A DNA stretch of 64,000 bases from Mugil cephalus (lineage: Eukaryota; Chordata; Actinopteri; Mugiliformes; Mugilidae). The stretch spans positions 18,193,668 through 18,257,667 of the forward strand of contig NC_061777.1 in assembly GCF_022458985.1 (NCBI RefSeq). The letters run 5' to 3'. Numbering within the stretch: the first letter of the stretch is position 1; every line of letters starts with the position of its first letter. A program made the position numbers and the translations under genes. The notes under the pieces were generated by a model. That model did not search any database, was not told where the DNA came from, and worked only from the letters and a program-made list of their open reading frames with translations. This document shows positions 37,801-48,639 of the stretch, piece by piece.

Positions 37801-40800
37801 AGGTCCTCTGCCGGTCTTGTCCGACCTTATTATAGTAGGATCTTCATTTGGCTTGTAATCCTACAGGGAGAAAAATATATATTTTTATTATAAATATAAT
37901 ACGCAACGTAAAAATAAGCATCTGTAAACTCATATTACTAAGATATGAATAATTATACACTACAAACTAAGCAATTACCAAAAAAGAAATAGTTTTTTGC
38001 CCAACTTAAAAAAAAAAAAAAAAAAAAAGATGGTAGGTGAAGCCGGCCTGACTCCTGTCCTTAAGAATAACTTATGCCTGCGATTTAACATTGAGCACTG
38101 CTGTGAAATTTATTATTCATTTAAATATCAATTGTTCAATTTACTCAAACCCAACACTGAACAAACTAAGGAGAGAAGAATAGACATGGCCACTGAATGG
38201 CCCAAGGACTTAACACTCCAAACCGTCCCGTCCCCAGAGACGACAGCAAAACCAGAACGCGTCTCAGCGTAGAAGTGGTTTAGAGACAAAAGATGGTCTA
38301 TGTGGTGCTGATGCCACCAGCAGCATCTGTTTAATTACTGACTTTGATGTCAGTTGGCGAATGCTCGTGAATATGATTCGATCTACATGCATGAGTGGAG
38401 TGTTACAATGCAATAAAAGTATCTGTTGGTATCTACAGTTCCAACTGCAACATCACTCCTTGCCCTTGAGATACATGTACACATACAGTTCATATAGACG
38501 TGACAAACCAATTATGTCCCTCAGCTCTTTGTCCTGTGGCACAGCGACTTTAAATTCAAATACAAACATATAGAGGGACATAGAGCACACATGCCAGGCA
38601 TGGGTACATGACAAAGTTGACTTCATAAAACAAGAGGAATGGTAATACAAATAAATGAAATGGCTTTCAAATTATCAACAGCTCAAGGGCCCAGCAATTT
38701 TAAATAAATCATGATACGCCTGCAGCTAAAAGCTACTTTTTCAGGGCTACTGGCCAACAGGAGGGTGCCAAATGAGTGGAAAGAAATGAAATCACACCTT
38801 TACATACACACACACGCACACACACAATAATTTGGCTGTTTTAATGCTGAGAGCTCCATCACTACAACAATGCAGCGTACGGCACTAATGAGGTCTGCGA
38901 ATCGATGTGCGGCCGTACACAAAAAAGGAGCTACTCCTCAAGTCAAACAGTGTGTGTGTATAAAAGCGCTACTGTGTTTAAGTCGTGTGTGTTTGTCTAG
39001 TTCCGGCGCGCGCAGCACTGTGAGCCTTAATTACACTAACAAACTCATCTGTGCTGGCGGTACGCCCTAGGCCCTGCAGTCATGCCTGAGGCTGAGGGCT
39101 GATAGGGCCCTCAGACACAACACACTCCTCCAGCAAGGCAAACACGTCCGCCTCGTTAACTACCCACCACAAACAAACACATACACACACACACACAGAA
39201 ACCAGTGCTCCACAGCCAAAAAAAAAAAACACACGTATGCTTGTGCGCACATACAGCCGCACTGAAATGAGGCAATGTGATGTCAAAAACAGCAATAATA
39301 TGTAACATCTTCAAATAAAATTTCAGATAGTCCAAATGGAGTATTAAAACAAATCCGTTTTGAAATGGTCCGATCTTTATACTCCCAAACAGTGTATATT
39401 ACCTTGAAACGCAAAGAGCCCGAACTGCTCTTGACAACTGCATAGCAGTTAGATAGTCATAGTAACTATTCAATTAATTAACTAGTAGACATCAATTTAT
39501 CCAACAGAAATGCCAAGAATTCTTAATTTTTGTCTTTTTGAACAAAATAAGACATTTTCCCCGGTTCCCAGTACCTAACAAATCACACCACTAACACACG
39601 TGTGCCATTTTATTTTCCCAATTCAATGGTCTGCATCACTGACAACTCAAACTGATAAATAATTAACCTGTAAAGAGCAAAGCATGAGCCAGTAGGAGTC
39701 TCTCCACGTGCAGTTGAACCTCCTGATCTCATTTAATATCACGTTATCCTCAAGTGTCCTTCATCTGACGCCATCGCTGTCTTTTTCAAATTGGGTCAGG
39801 CAGCTGTTCAGTCCATCTCTACGGCTTATTGCTTATCACAATCAAGGTAATTTATTATGTTTAATTGAGGATGAGTAGCTATAGACTGCTATATTTGAGT
39901 AAAAATAGATTTCCACCTTAATTAAGACTGGATGTCAGAAAACAAGGACGAATGATTTCGAACCGAATATCTGTCACACATAAAAAATATAAAACAATAT
40001 GCAATAATCACAAGGCCTGTGTCGAAAGGAGCGTTAAATAATGAACTATGATAAGGCAGTGGCTAAAAACATTAAGCACATGTTGCTGGTTTCCAGACTG
40101 ATTCAGCCAAAAAATGTTTTCTTATTAAAACACATTTCCAGATTTGAATCCTTTAGTTCCTAAAATATGTTCAAGAAGATAAAACAAGCACCCAGAAGTA
40201 TTTCAGCACTGAATTCAAAAGCTAGATAAAAAGTCGGCCATGATTAGCATTTTGCTCAACATTTAAAATACTTCCAACTTATTGAAGAAATTTATCAGAT
40301 ATACATTCAAATATTTGCAGATTGACTGGTTGAAACCACTGAACCGCTGAAATGCCTGAATGTTGATATGTTAAGTACCATTTAAATGTGATAATACATT
40401 TATAAATCGGTTCTTATTTAGCTATTGTCCATGAACACAAACTTAATAAAAAGCTCAAAAGTAAATTTTCTGATATGGTTAATGATATCTCAAAAATATA
40501 ATTCATAACTGCAACTTGGACATTCTTTATGCAAAGTGAACTGGTTTAGCTGCTCACTTGTTTCTCCTTTTAAAAAGGTCAGAAAAAGCAGACACATTTA
40601 TAAAGCACATGATTTAGCTCGTATTTATCACTATTCCCGTTAGTAAGGAAGCTCTACCGAGAGAAGAGATAAAAGGTGTGCTCCTTTCAACACCAGGGAG
40701 ATGCACTAACCCAGCGCATCCCGACTTCAAAAACAGAAAAATGAACGGTTCAGCACAGAGCGAGCAGAAAAGGTTGTTCCTTTTCCGTTTTGTTTTGCAG

Positions 40801-43800
40801 CCGATGACATTAGGTACGCTTGTTTTTCTTTGATCTTTGTGCTAAATTCCCACCACACTGCAGTTGTGATGACACAGAGAGCATGTATGTCAGCACACTT
40901 ATTAAAATAAGTCTGTGGCGAATCATTCCCATGCAGGAATCATACATCAACAATAGTATTAATTTACACATGAAACATGATGATGACGAAACAGGCAAAT
41001 AGAAATGCATGGCAAAAATAGCCTGTGGTCAGTGTTCTACAGAGCTCCCTCCACAAACATTACAATGTTTTCAAGGGGAACTCATGTTGTACTAAGAGGA
41101 ACCAAGCTCCTCTTGGCTCCTCTGTAATTTGCACCCGAAGTGCCGGCAATTAGTTTGGCAATGACCTTGCTTGTCCACATGAAGGCGCCAAACTCTTTTC
41201 TTAAGCTGGAGATGTGTTTGAGGAGTTTGTACTTACAGCAGGGGACACTTGACTGCTGTCTGCAATATCAATGGGGACAACAGTTACATTCTGCCATGTG
41301 GCGCTGTCTAGTCTGTGCACCTGAACAAACACAAACAAGAAAATTGTAACAAGAACAAGGCAAAGTATCGTTCATTGCGAATACTTGCTTGATTTGATTT
41401 GAATGTACTCACATTTTCTTGTGTTCCCAGGTCGGGTTTGTGCCACGTCTCAATTTTAATGAAGAAACTGTCTTTCATATACTCATTCTGGAATTCAAAG
41501 GGATCAGGGAACAAAATGTGTAAAATAATTCTATAAGTTAACTACAAGGCAGTTACAATATCTTAAACTTAGGAATATAATATATATAATGAATGCAACC
41601 ACGTAGACGTACCGTCACAACTGGATCAACGTCGGACATAAGGAGAAGGGAACACAGAAAACAAAGATATAGATGAAACATAAAAGATAGAAATAACACT
41701 ACAGCATGATGTAAGAAACACAAATGCATCTAATCAAGAAAAGGAAAAAAGAAAAACGTTGTGGGGTAAAGCACAGACACATGATACGGGGAGGGGGACT
41801 CACTGGTTCTGCAGTAGGGGTATGCGTTCCAAGCTTTTTCATGGAATACCAGGGAGCCTTCGGGTGCTATGAGCCTGATAAAGGCCGGGACTTTACTGTA
41901 GGGTGGGGGAGGACAGGAATAGGTAGGTGTTTGTAGAAAATGGGAGAAGGAAAACATATTGCTCGAGTTATCATTGGTTCTAGGGGAACTACTAAGTAGG
42001 AAGTCAAGGTATGTTTAAAAATGCTTCAGAGATGAGACAACACTGCCACTGCCTGGTAGCACAGAGACATTACATGATGAAGCACACAAGTACATACCTC
42101 TTCAGGTGGTAGATTTTGTGCGTATACTGTCCTTTCTCGCCATCTTTTTCGTAGGGCTCATTCTTGAGTACCTCGATGCCCTCACCACCACCGGTTTCAT
42201 TTTTACTTGCCTCAGCCACAGAGAACAGCTGGCCCACTTGATACTGTAACACAAATAACTCACAATTAACACAAAAATACTCAACGGCTTTTAGTAAATT
42301 TAGAAGTATTTTATGGCTTCCATACTTATTCGTAAAATATTTCCCCTACGTTTGCATCTCAACCTTTTTTTTTTTTATGTAATTCTGCTTGTGAGTATTT
42401 CAAATTAAGCACACAATCATAGGGTACAGACTTACTGCACCAATGGCCAAGCTTTTTAATCCAACAACGATGATTCATTTAGTTTCATGTACAGGCAGTC
42501 TGACGTATCCAGTATTACACAAGAAAAACATTTTGCATACTCTGATTTTCCTCCTTACACTTGTAATCACTGTGTGACATCACCAGCCTTAGTTGTGTGT
42601 ATTACAACCACAGATTTGGAGTTACTTTTACAAGTTGTGATGTATGTCATGGGCATTTGAGTGAATATTAAAACATAAACACAGTCCAGTGTAACAGTCC
42701 TACTATCACGCTAACAGACTGCACACTTCTATAGAACTCCTGCAGAGCTCCATATTAAAATATGCTTGTTTTAAACTTGCGGTATGAACGCACAGATCTT
42801 TTTTCAATCCTGCTGCTGCCTTTCCAAAATAACAAAATAAAAGAAAGACCTATTCAGTACATCTTAGACTTTAGTGTATTGTTTGGCTATGTTTGATCCA
42901 GAGCAAGAATTATTTTTCAGCTATTTGGAATTTTTAAATTTGATACTAATTTCCCAGAAGCTTTATGTCCATATAAGGCCGTCAGGTGTGAGTTTGGGAC
43001 TCGTGACATAAACCTCTATAGAAACAGGGAACAGTTGTCTGCAAAAACAATTACAAGAATTACAAATTATGCTTAGCAGGCAACCGGCAGCCAAGCACTG
43101 AAAACTGAAACAAAAGAAACATTCATTACCATCCAAGGATTAAGTGATTGCTTAAAAGAAAGGCACAGACATGATGCAATTCCAAAAAAAATAAAAAATG
43201 ACCCTAATGTGGGTGTTTTTCGGGCCAAATAAGGGTTGTGTATTAAACCAACTAAACATGAACTGATTTAACCAAAATCTTTGCATTAATATTTCTTTCC
43301 AACCTCAAAACGTCTAAGGTCAAGATGGAAAATAAAAGTAAGAATAAAGATGAACATTTTCTATCACCTGCATAAGCTATTAAATGACATTCATTTTACT
43401 CACCTCCTCAACACTACAGGGTAAAACCACACGGCTGCAAAAGAAACACAGACACTGTTCAATACAAGTCTGTCAGAGGCATTGAAATGCTACATCAATA
43501 TACAGTGAATGTACACGTTTAACAAAACATTACTTTATTTCAATCATGTTCCAGATATGATTAATTAGAAACTGGCAGAAAAAAAATCCTGCAAGAAAGA
43601 AGAAATCTGTTGGCAGGATTTATAATCAATTCTGTTTATCATTCTTTGCCTTGTCGAGTCTGCATATTCACACACAAGGTTACTTATCAGTGTCTTTAAT
43701 ATTGCTGCCTGTATTGATAATGACTGTGGTGGGTCGATTCTCAGTTCCTTTGCACAGTACACAACAAACATTAACCACTGCAGAAGAATAAGTAAGGCCG

Positions 43801-45605
43801 TGACTCCAGAAGACCAAACAGAAAATTTCCCACAGCCAGGAACAGGAAGTCAGCCGAGGTCACTCACTGATGTAATATCAGCTACTACCTGGTTCCGTCA
43901 CTGCTGACCACAGCAAGACGAGGAACGTGACACTAGAGCTGAATAAGTCCGAGACTGGATATAACTATGAAACAAGGAAAATCCCGAAAGAGGTGGGACT
44001 GAGAAAGAGAGAAGAGAATTGAAGTGACCCATTCGTGGCCATAAATCAATAGATGTGCCATACAGAGAGTCAGGTGCAGTTGTCTGAATGGTGAAAGAAA
44101 TCTCTACATCTTCATTACATAAGATATCAAATGTTAAAAGATACACTTTTGAATGCACAATAAATGTACGTGCAATTTTTCCATCCACTTAAGGTTGCAA
44201 TCTTAAGCCATTGCATCACTTACTATGATGAGTAAGTAGTTTGCCTCTCTAACCACATTGTGAGAAAGAAAAGTAGGAAGAGGAAGTTGCTGCTCAGCAC
44301 AAAACTAAAGCAAGACTGCATTCTACCCTAATGTAACCACAATTGTTGCAGCTGTGTGTATTCATGATGTTGATGAGATATATTCACCAAGGGAAGGTTT
44401 GGAGACTTCTGAACCAGGTAGTGGTATGAAACTTTCTAGTTTAGGGAAAAGAACAACCTAGACGTGATGATAGTCTTGATCTTTTAATGGTCTATAAAGG
44501 ATGCTGCAGCAGGAGCGGCTAAACAGCTTAGTTGAGTGTAGTTTCTGTGAGTAAACTCATGCATAGTGCTGAGGTGCACGTTTAAAGCAGGGATGTGTTA
44601 CACTTAATAATAAGAAACTTGAGAAACATAGCTTTAATTTGTATCTTAAACCTTTCCTGACAACCAACTACACTACTGACACTAAACTATGGATTTTAAG
44701 AATATGCTGAGGTCTTTTCTACTTTGCTTCCATGGAAATTATTACTAGTATGTGTGTCCGAGTTAAAATGAATCGTTTTATAACAGATTGCCTGCCTTAT
44801 TTCAACTAATTTACTGGCGGAGCCCAAAGGAGAGCTAGCATCCTTCCGATCAAGCCAGCGCACATCTGACAAGTGTTTTCAAGAGCCAGACAGAAAGCAA
44901 TTAGACATTAGTTTACAGTTTTGTCTCGTTTACCCTGGTAGTTTGACCAATATTTTTTTTCTCGTGTTTAATAACATGGACGAGCATAGTATGACACAAC
45001 TTCGTGACTCAGAAAGCTAACGGCTAACTAGCATAGTACTACCGGCGGCAGGCTAGTTGATGAACATGTAAAGTTGGGCACAAAAAGAACAAACTGCGAG
45101 GTCACCTACTAATCAAAGCGTGTCACATTGCGTAAGACTGGCCGGTGCCACCAGTTTCTGAGTCAATATTGCTGAGATAACATTAACTGAACGCGGCTCG
45201 ATGACTTGTCATCATACCGTTAGGTTAGCTGACTTAGCTAAGCTAAGTGTCTAGCAAAATGTCTAGCACCTCCCAAGCCTTGTAACACCGCACAGCACAG
45301 ACTACACACTTCAGTGTTTGGAAGTCAGCTACTTGTGAGAAGCAGTGGGAAAACAACAGCTGTCACACAAGGCTACATGGCTGTGAACGCCGGTAGGCCA
45401 GCGCAGCCCTCGGTTGATCCCACCCAGCCCTCGTGTGTCCGACACGGACACCAAGATGAAAAGTTTGCAACTCGTTCGGGCGCTGAAAACACCGCCATGT
45501 TCCTCAGCTGCGCGAATAGGTAGACGATTCAGCGGGTTCAGCGCGAAGGGAAAACAAGAATTGGAAAGAGAACCGGTGCACTTACTACTCCTTGATGAGG
45601 ACCAT
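31798..45605 (-). CDS. pitpnb: Phosphatidylinositol transfer protein beta, complete, 11 coding exons
   Basis: The eleven joined segments (20, 31, 146, 92, 8, 75, 84, 78, 111, 123 and 48 nt) total 816 nt and code 271 residues, the human PITPNB length, with every splice phase consistent. The protein moves phosphatidylinositol and phosphatidylcholine between membranes, chiefly Golgi and ER, and supports phosphoinositide signalling. It is a single START-like PITP fold. Visible signatures are [17 protein letters not shown] at the N-terminus, [15 protein letters not shown], the inositol-headgroup residues in [10 protein letters not shown] (T58, K60), the reactive Cys in YPYCRT, the membrane-docking Trp pair in KFKWWGLQ, and the C-terminus [15 protein letters not shown]. 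The start has a strong context (A at -3, G at +4). Residue 262 is Glu where mammalian beta has a phosphorylated Ser. PITPalpha is less likely because of the beta-type N- and C-termini. Confidence 0.98.
31846..34264 (-). other. pitpnb: PITPNB intron 10
   Basis: 2.4 kb. It contains the alternative C-terminal extension immediately after the donor and a CT/C-rich stretch near 32280-32450. No other exon is seen. Confidence 0.85.
34265..34387 (-). CDS. pitpnb: PITPNB coding exon 10
   Basis: 123 nt coding [20 protein letters not shown] to QKELEE. The acceptor is ...tctcccacag. The donor GTTGGT is weak; reading through it gives [11 protein letters not shown] and a stop at 34229-34231, a possible alternative C-terminus. 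Confidence 0.94.
34388..35541 (-). other. pitpnb: PITPNB intron 9
   Basis: 1.15 kb with A-rich runs at 35377-35389 and 35470-35508. Nothing else is seen. Confidence 0.85.
35542..35652 (-). CDS. pitpnb: PITPNB coding exon 9
   Basis: 111 nt coding [20 protein letters not shown] to VENFIHE, including the Trp-Trp membrane-docking motif. The acceptor is ...cccgacag and the donor GTGAGA. Confidence 0.96.
35653..37782 (-). other. pitpnb: PITPNB intron 8
   Basis: 2.1 kb. A GC-richer patch with several CpGs lies at about 36050-36340; otherwise the intron is AT-rich. No exon is recognised. Confidence 0.8.
37783..37860 (-). CDS. pitpnb: PITPNB coding exon 8
   Basis: 78 nt coding [20 protein letters not shown] to PDWK. 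The acceptor is ...ctccctgtag and the donor GTAATA. Confidence 0.95.
37861..41236 (-). other. pitpnb: PITPNB intron 7
   Basis: 3.4 kb and largely AT-rich, with a 21-A run at 38008-38028 and short CA repeats near 38808-38826 and 39181-39198. No exon is recognised. Confidence 0.8.
41237..41320 (-). CDS. pitpnb: PITPNB coding exon 7
   Basis: 84 nt coding [20 protein letters not shown] to SPA. The acceptor is ...tttgttcag and the donor GTAAGT. Confidence 0.95.
41413..41487 (-). CDS. pitpnb: PITPNB coding exon 6
   Basis: 75 nt coding [20 protein letters not shown] to TQEN. The acceptor is ...gaattccag and the donor GTGAGT. Confidence 0.96.
41613..41620 (-). CDS. pitpnb: PITPNB 8-nt microexon (coding exon 5)
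   Basis: TTGTGACG lies between the acceptor ...gttgatccag and the donor GTACGT. With the A left over from exon 4 it codes Ile-Val-Thr, exactly the residues needed between YPYCRT and NEYMKD. Skipping it would shift the frame. Too short to be found by reading-frame scans. Confidence 0.9.
41804..41895 (-). CDS. pitpnb: PITPNB coding exon 4
   Basis: 92 nt coding [16 protein letters not shown] through AYPYCRT plus A. The acceptor is ...accctacag and the donor GTGAGT. Confidence 0.96.
42098..42243 (-). CDS. pitpnb: PITPNB coding exon 3
   Basis: 146 nt from [15 protein letters not shown] to YTHKIYHLK plus AG. The acceptor is ...gtgttacag and the donor GTATGT. It holds the inositol-headgroup contacts Thr58 and Lys60. 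Confidence 0.97.
42244..45585 (-). other. pitpnb: PITPNB introns 1 and 2 (flanking exon 2 at 43404-43434)
   Basis: Intron 2 is 42244-43403 and intron 1 is 43435-45585. Both are AT-rich with no recognisable gene or mobile element. Confidence 0.8.
43404..43434 (-). CDS. pitpnb: PITPNB coding exon 2
   Basis: 31 nt with acceptor ...cttttgcag and donor GTGAGT. The first base completes TAC (Tyr), followed by [10 protein letters not shown]. Confidence 0.95.
45586..45605 (-). CDS. pitpnb: PITPNB coding exon 1
   Basis: Codes MVLIKE plus TA of the next Tyr codon and is followed by the donor GTAAGT. Without splicing, TAG would stop translation after six residues. Confidence 0.95.
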
Positions 45606-45780
45606 CGTTCCGTGCTCCTTCTTTTTGGTGTCACTGGTACTGCCCAGCGTCCGCTGACTACTGCTGACGTCATGGCCCCCTAAGAGCGGCGCGAGCTCCC
45701 TCCTTCGTGCGCGTTGATTTGCGGAAGTGGCAAGGTACGGACCAGCTAATTAGCATAAACCAATCAGATCTCTTTCTGCA
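45606..45780 (-). promoter_or_regulatory. pitpnb: PITPNB 5' UTR and compact promoter
   Basis: A CpG-rich stretch just upstream of the PITPNB ATG holds a perfect palindromic cAMP-response element TGACGTCA at 45665-45672, a GCGGAAGT ETS-like site near 45721-45728, and a CCAAT pentamer on the plus strand near 45760. No TATA box is evident. The site names follow known consensus motifs; function is inferred. Confidence 0.55.
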
Positions 45781-46290
45781 GGCTTATGAAATCACTTTCA
45801 TGAAAAAAAAAAACTAATAAAACTTGCCAATTCATCAGTTACACAAGTGAAAATAAACACATTAAATCCTGCCTTAACCCCACTTCATGACTGTTACAAT
45901 GTTCAAAGGTGGTAGGAATGTTTGTGGTGCTGTTAAATAGTGTTCAATTAACCAAAAAGGCTTTTCTGTAATTCAGCTAAAATGAGGCTGTCAGAATAAT
46001 TCAAGACATTGTTGGTACAACACAATACAATAAAATAGTACCACAAACCTCAGCCTCCAGATTGAAAACACAGTTGAAACAAAAGCTCTCTGTTATTTGA
46101 AACAAATGTTGAATACCATAACCGTCATGAAGCTAAAATTTAGCTTATATTAGAATTAATGTGTTTTCTATAAAACACATATATATGTATGCATCTATCT
46201 GTCTCTCTGTCTGTCTCTTTATCTATCTGTCTGTCTCTCTGTCTATCTATGTGGTGCCATTCACAAGAATGATATACAGTCAAGAATACA
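45781..46290. other. Short intergenic gap between TTC28 and PITPNB
   Basis: About 0.5 kb of AT-rich DNA, ending in a TCTG/TCTA microsatellite just past the TTC28 polyadenylation signal. No gene. Confidence 0.75.
46194..46250. repeat. TCTG/TCTA tetranucleotide microsatellite
   Basis: Imperfect mixture of TCTG, TCTA and TCTC units just downstream of the TTC28 end. Confidence 0.9.
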
Positions 46291-47041
46291 AGAAAGCAAA
46301 CATGATGTTTTATTGAAACAGTTTACTGATAAATGACAGATGGTTGTCATGAAACTTTCATGTTTAATCTCAAAAAATCAAGGGCTAAAAAGTCATACAT
46401 GGTACTTAACATTGAATAGCAAGAGAATCCATGCTTCAGAGCAGACACTCAATTCACAAAGAAATCAGGCAAAATGCCCTTTTGATTTCAATAAAAAATA
46501 TTAAATCTTTTTTCCCCCCACTCTATCCATCTTTACATGGTACAGGTTTGTTCACTTTTTAATTATATAAAAACGCTTAATACTGATTGTGAAACACTGG
46601 AATTAATTTACAAAACATAATAATAATAATTATAATATTAATAACAATAACAAACAATAATAACAATAACCATTAAATTTTAAAAACAAAAGTAGAATGG
46701 AGGAAATCAGTCGTAGCTGTTGCATCTTGGCCCACACAAACAGCAAGGTTTTGGGGGAAAAATACCAAATGGCATTTACATCTACCTGACACACAGTTAC
46801 ACACAAACACAGTATCAGGTCGTTGAGTATTTCTCATTGCCATTTACAGTGTTATGGGCACAAAGATGAGACACTCTCTGAAGCATTCATGTGCCTCCAC
46901 GGGATCACACACAAGCCAAATAAATCCTGCTCACTGTCACTCAAGCTCGGGGGACCAATCTTTGTCCTCAAAAAGTGCCCTACTCCATCAGCACCCAGTA
47001 TAATAAATGATAGATAAAAGTTTAGGACCGTTATAAATGTC
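46290..47041 (-). other. ttc28: TTC28 3' untranslated region
   Basis: About 0.75 kb of AT-rich sequence after the TTC28 stop, ended by AATAAA on the minus strand at 46309-46314. It includes an ATT/ATA-rich run at 46617-46672. Confidence 0.6.
46309..46314 (-). promoter_or_regulatory. ttc28: Candidate TTC28 polyadenylation signal
   Basis: AATAAA about 730 nt after the TTC28 stop codon. It is the clearest hexamer before the microsatellite at 46194-46250. Confidence 0.55.
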
Positions 47042-48639
47042 TCAGCATTTAGAAGAGGGGAAAAATCTCCCAGGCGACAGGAACTTGTATCCATTGCCAG
47101 CAGGTAGTCTGATAGAACGAGCACCAGGGCTACTGCTCGTGGAAATAGTAGGTGATGCAGCCACTTTTCTGGGGTTGGAGCAGTGGTGTCCATTGGAAGA
47201 GCTCTTGCTACCCTTATCCAGCGACTGCAGCCCCAGCTCCCGCAGCTCCAGGCTGTCTTGGGTATCATTAGGGGAGCAGCGACGCGGCGAGAGGTTCAAA
47301 AGGCTCAGGACATCTCTGCTGGCAGAAGTGCTGTGGACGCCTTTGACAGGACCTAGATGTTGCTGTTGCTGAGCTGCAGCGTTAGCCCAGAAGGTCTTCA
47401 GATTGTGGATAGCTTGGACTTTTTCATCAATGACCCCCCTTCTTAACCTGTCCAAGTCAGGCACATCCGCCGACGTGGAGCAGGTGGAACCTGTGGAGGA
47501 GTAGGAGAGAGCAGGGGAGGGAGCACTACCAGCTGGAGACTGGTGGCCGGAACTGGGAGACACGTTGCTCGGGGAACGAGAGATGTGTCCGCTGTATGGG
47601 GAGCTTGGGTACTTTAACTTGAACTGTCCGTGGCTGTCCAGCGTGGGTGAAGGGTGACTACCTTCCTTTTGGGAAGACTCAGAAACTGCAGGACTATTGT
47701 AGCCAGAGCTTATCTTCTGCAGTGAAGAAGAACGGGAAGGAGGTTTGGGTTTCGGGGAAGACTGAGCTCGGCCACTAGCGCTGCTGTTCGGACGACTGAA
47801 TGCACTGGTTTCAGAGGAGCGGAATGTGCTGCTCCGAGCTGAGGATCCTCCAGCTGTCCCACTCTCAGTCCCAGCCCGCTGAAGACTACCCACAGCGCGT
47901 AAATGGCTGTGAGTCTCCTCCAGAATCTTCTGGGCCAGCTCCTGAGGATCCAGAGGAACAGTCTTTTCTTCCTGAGACTTGACAGTACTGTCAGTCTCTG
48001 TACTGGATTGGTCAGACTCACCTGTATCTGAGCTGCTCACTTTACCCACCTTCTGGAATGGTGAGTTTGGGCTGGGCACCAGGGATGTTTTGACAGGGGA
48101 CGTCGGAGTGCTGACACTGCCCCTAGATGACACTGACACAGTGTAGCCTCTACCTGCTCCTGTGCTAGACCCACCAACAACCCCCCTGCCGCCACGGTGG
48201 TGGCGCTGGCTATGCCCCGGTGGCAAAGGCAGAGAGTCACAGTGACTGCCCAAGGGCTCGCTGCTGATGATGGAAAAGCCCTCGTATTCCTCCTCATCCC
48301 CTCGGGCTCCTGCCACTGCGGCAGCTGCCCCATGAGGAGAGGAGCGACTACGGGGAACGTGAGGGTGTTTGTGGATAGAGTAGTGTGCTGTGGCCCCACT
48401 GCGTTGCCGATGACTGAGGAAATCACACTCTGACTTGGAAGCGAAGCTCATGGAGGATGCTACAGAGCTCAGGCTATAGACAGAGATGGCATCTGACGCT
48501 TGATTGTCCAGGCAAGGGGGAGAAAAGGGAAGGCTCGAGTATCCCATGGGCAGGGGGTTAGACACAGACTGGGCTGAAGCTAGAGACTCAAGGGAAGATG
48601 AGCTGTCCAGGCTCAGGCGCTTGGGCAGTTCGGTAGAGT
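47042..48639 (-). CDS. ttc28: TTC28 last coding exon, Ser-rich tail
   Basis: 1598 nt with acceptor ...ttttattag, coding D-STELPKRLSLDSSSSLES to the final FLSPGRFFPSSKC and TGA at 47042-47044. The low-complexity Ser/Pro tail keeps islands also present in human TTC28: EEYEGFSIIS, SPNSPFQKVGK, DTGESDQSSTETDSTVKSQE, DPQELAQKILEE, LKYPSSPYS and RDVLSLLNLSPR. The many SP/TP sites suggest phosphorylation. Confidence 0.96.
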
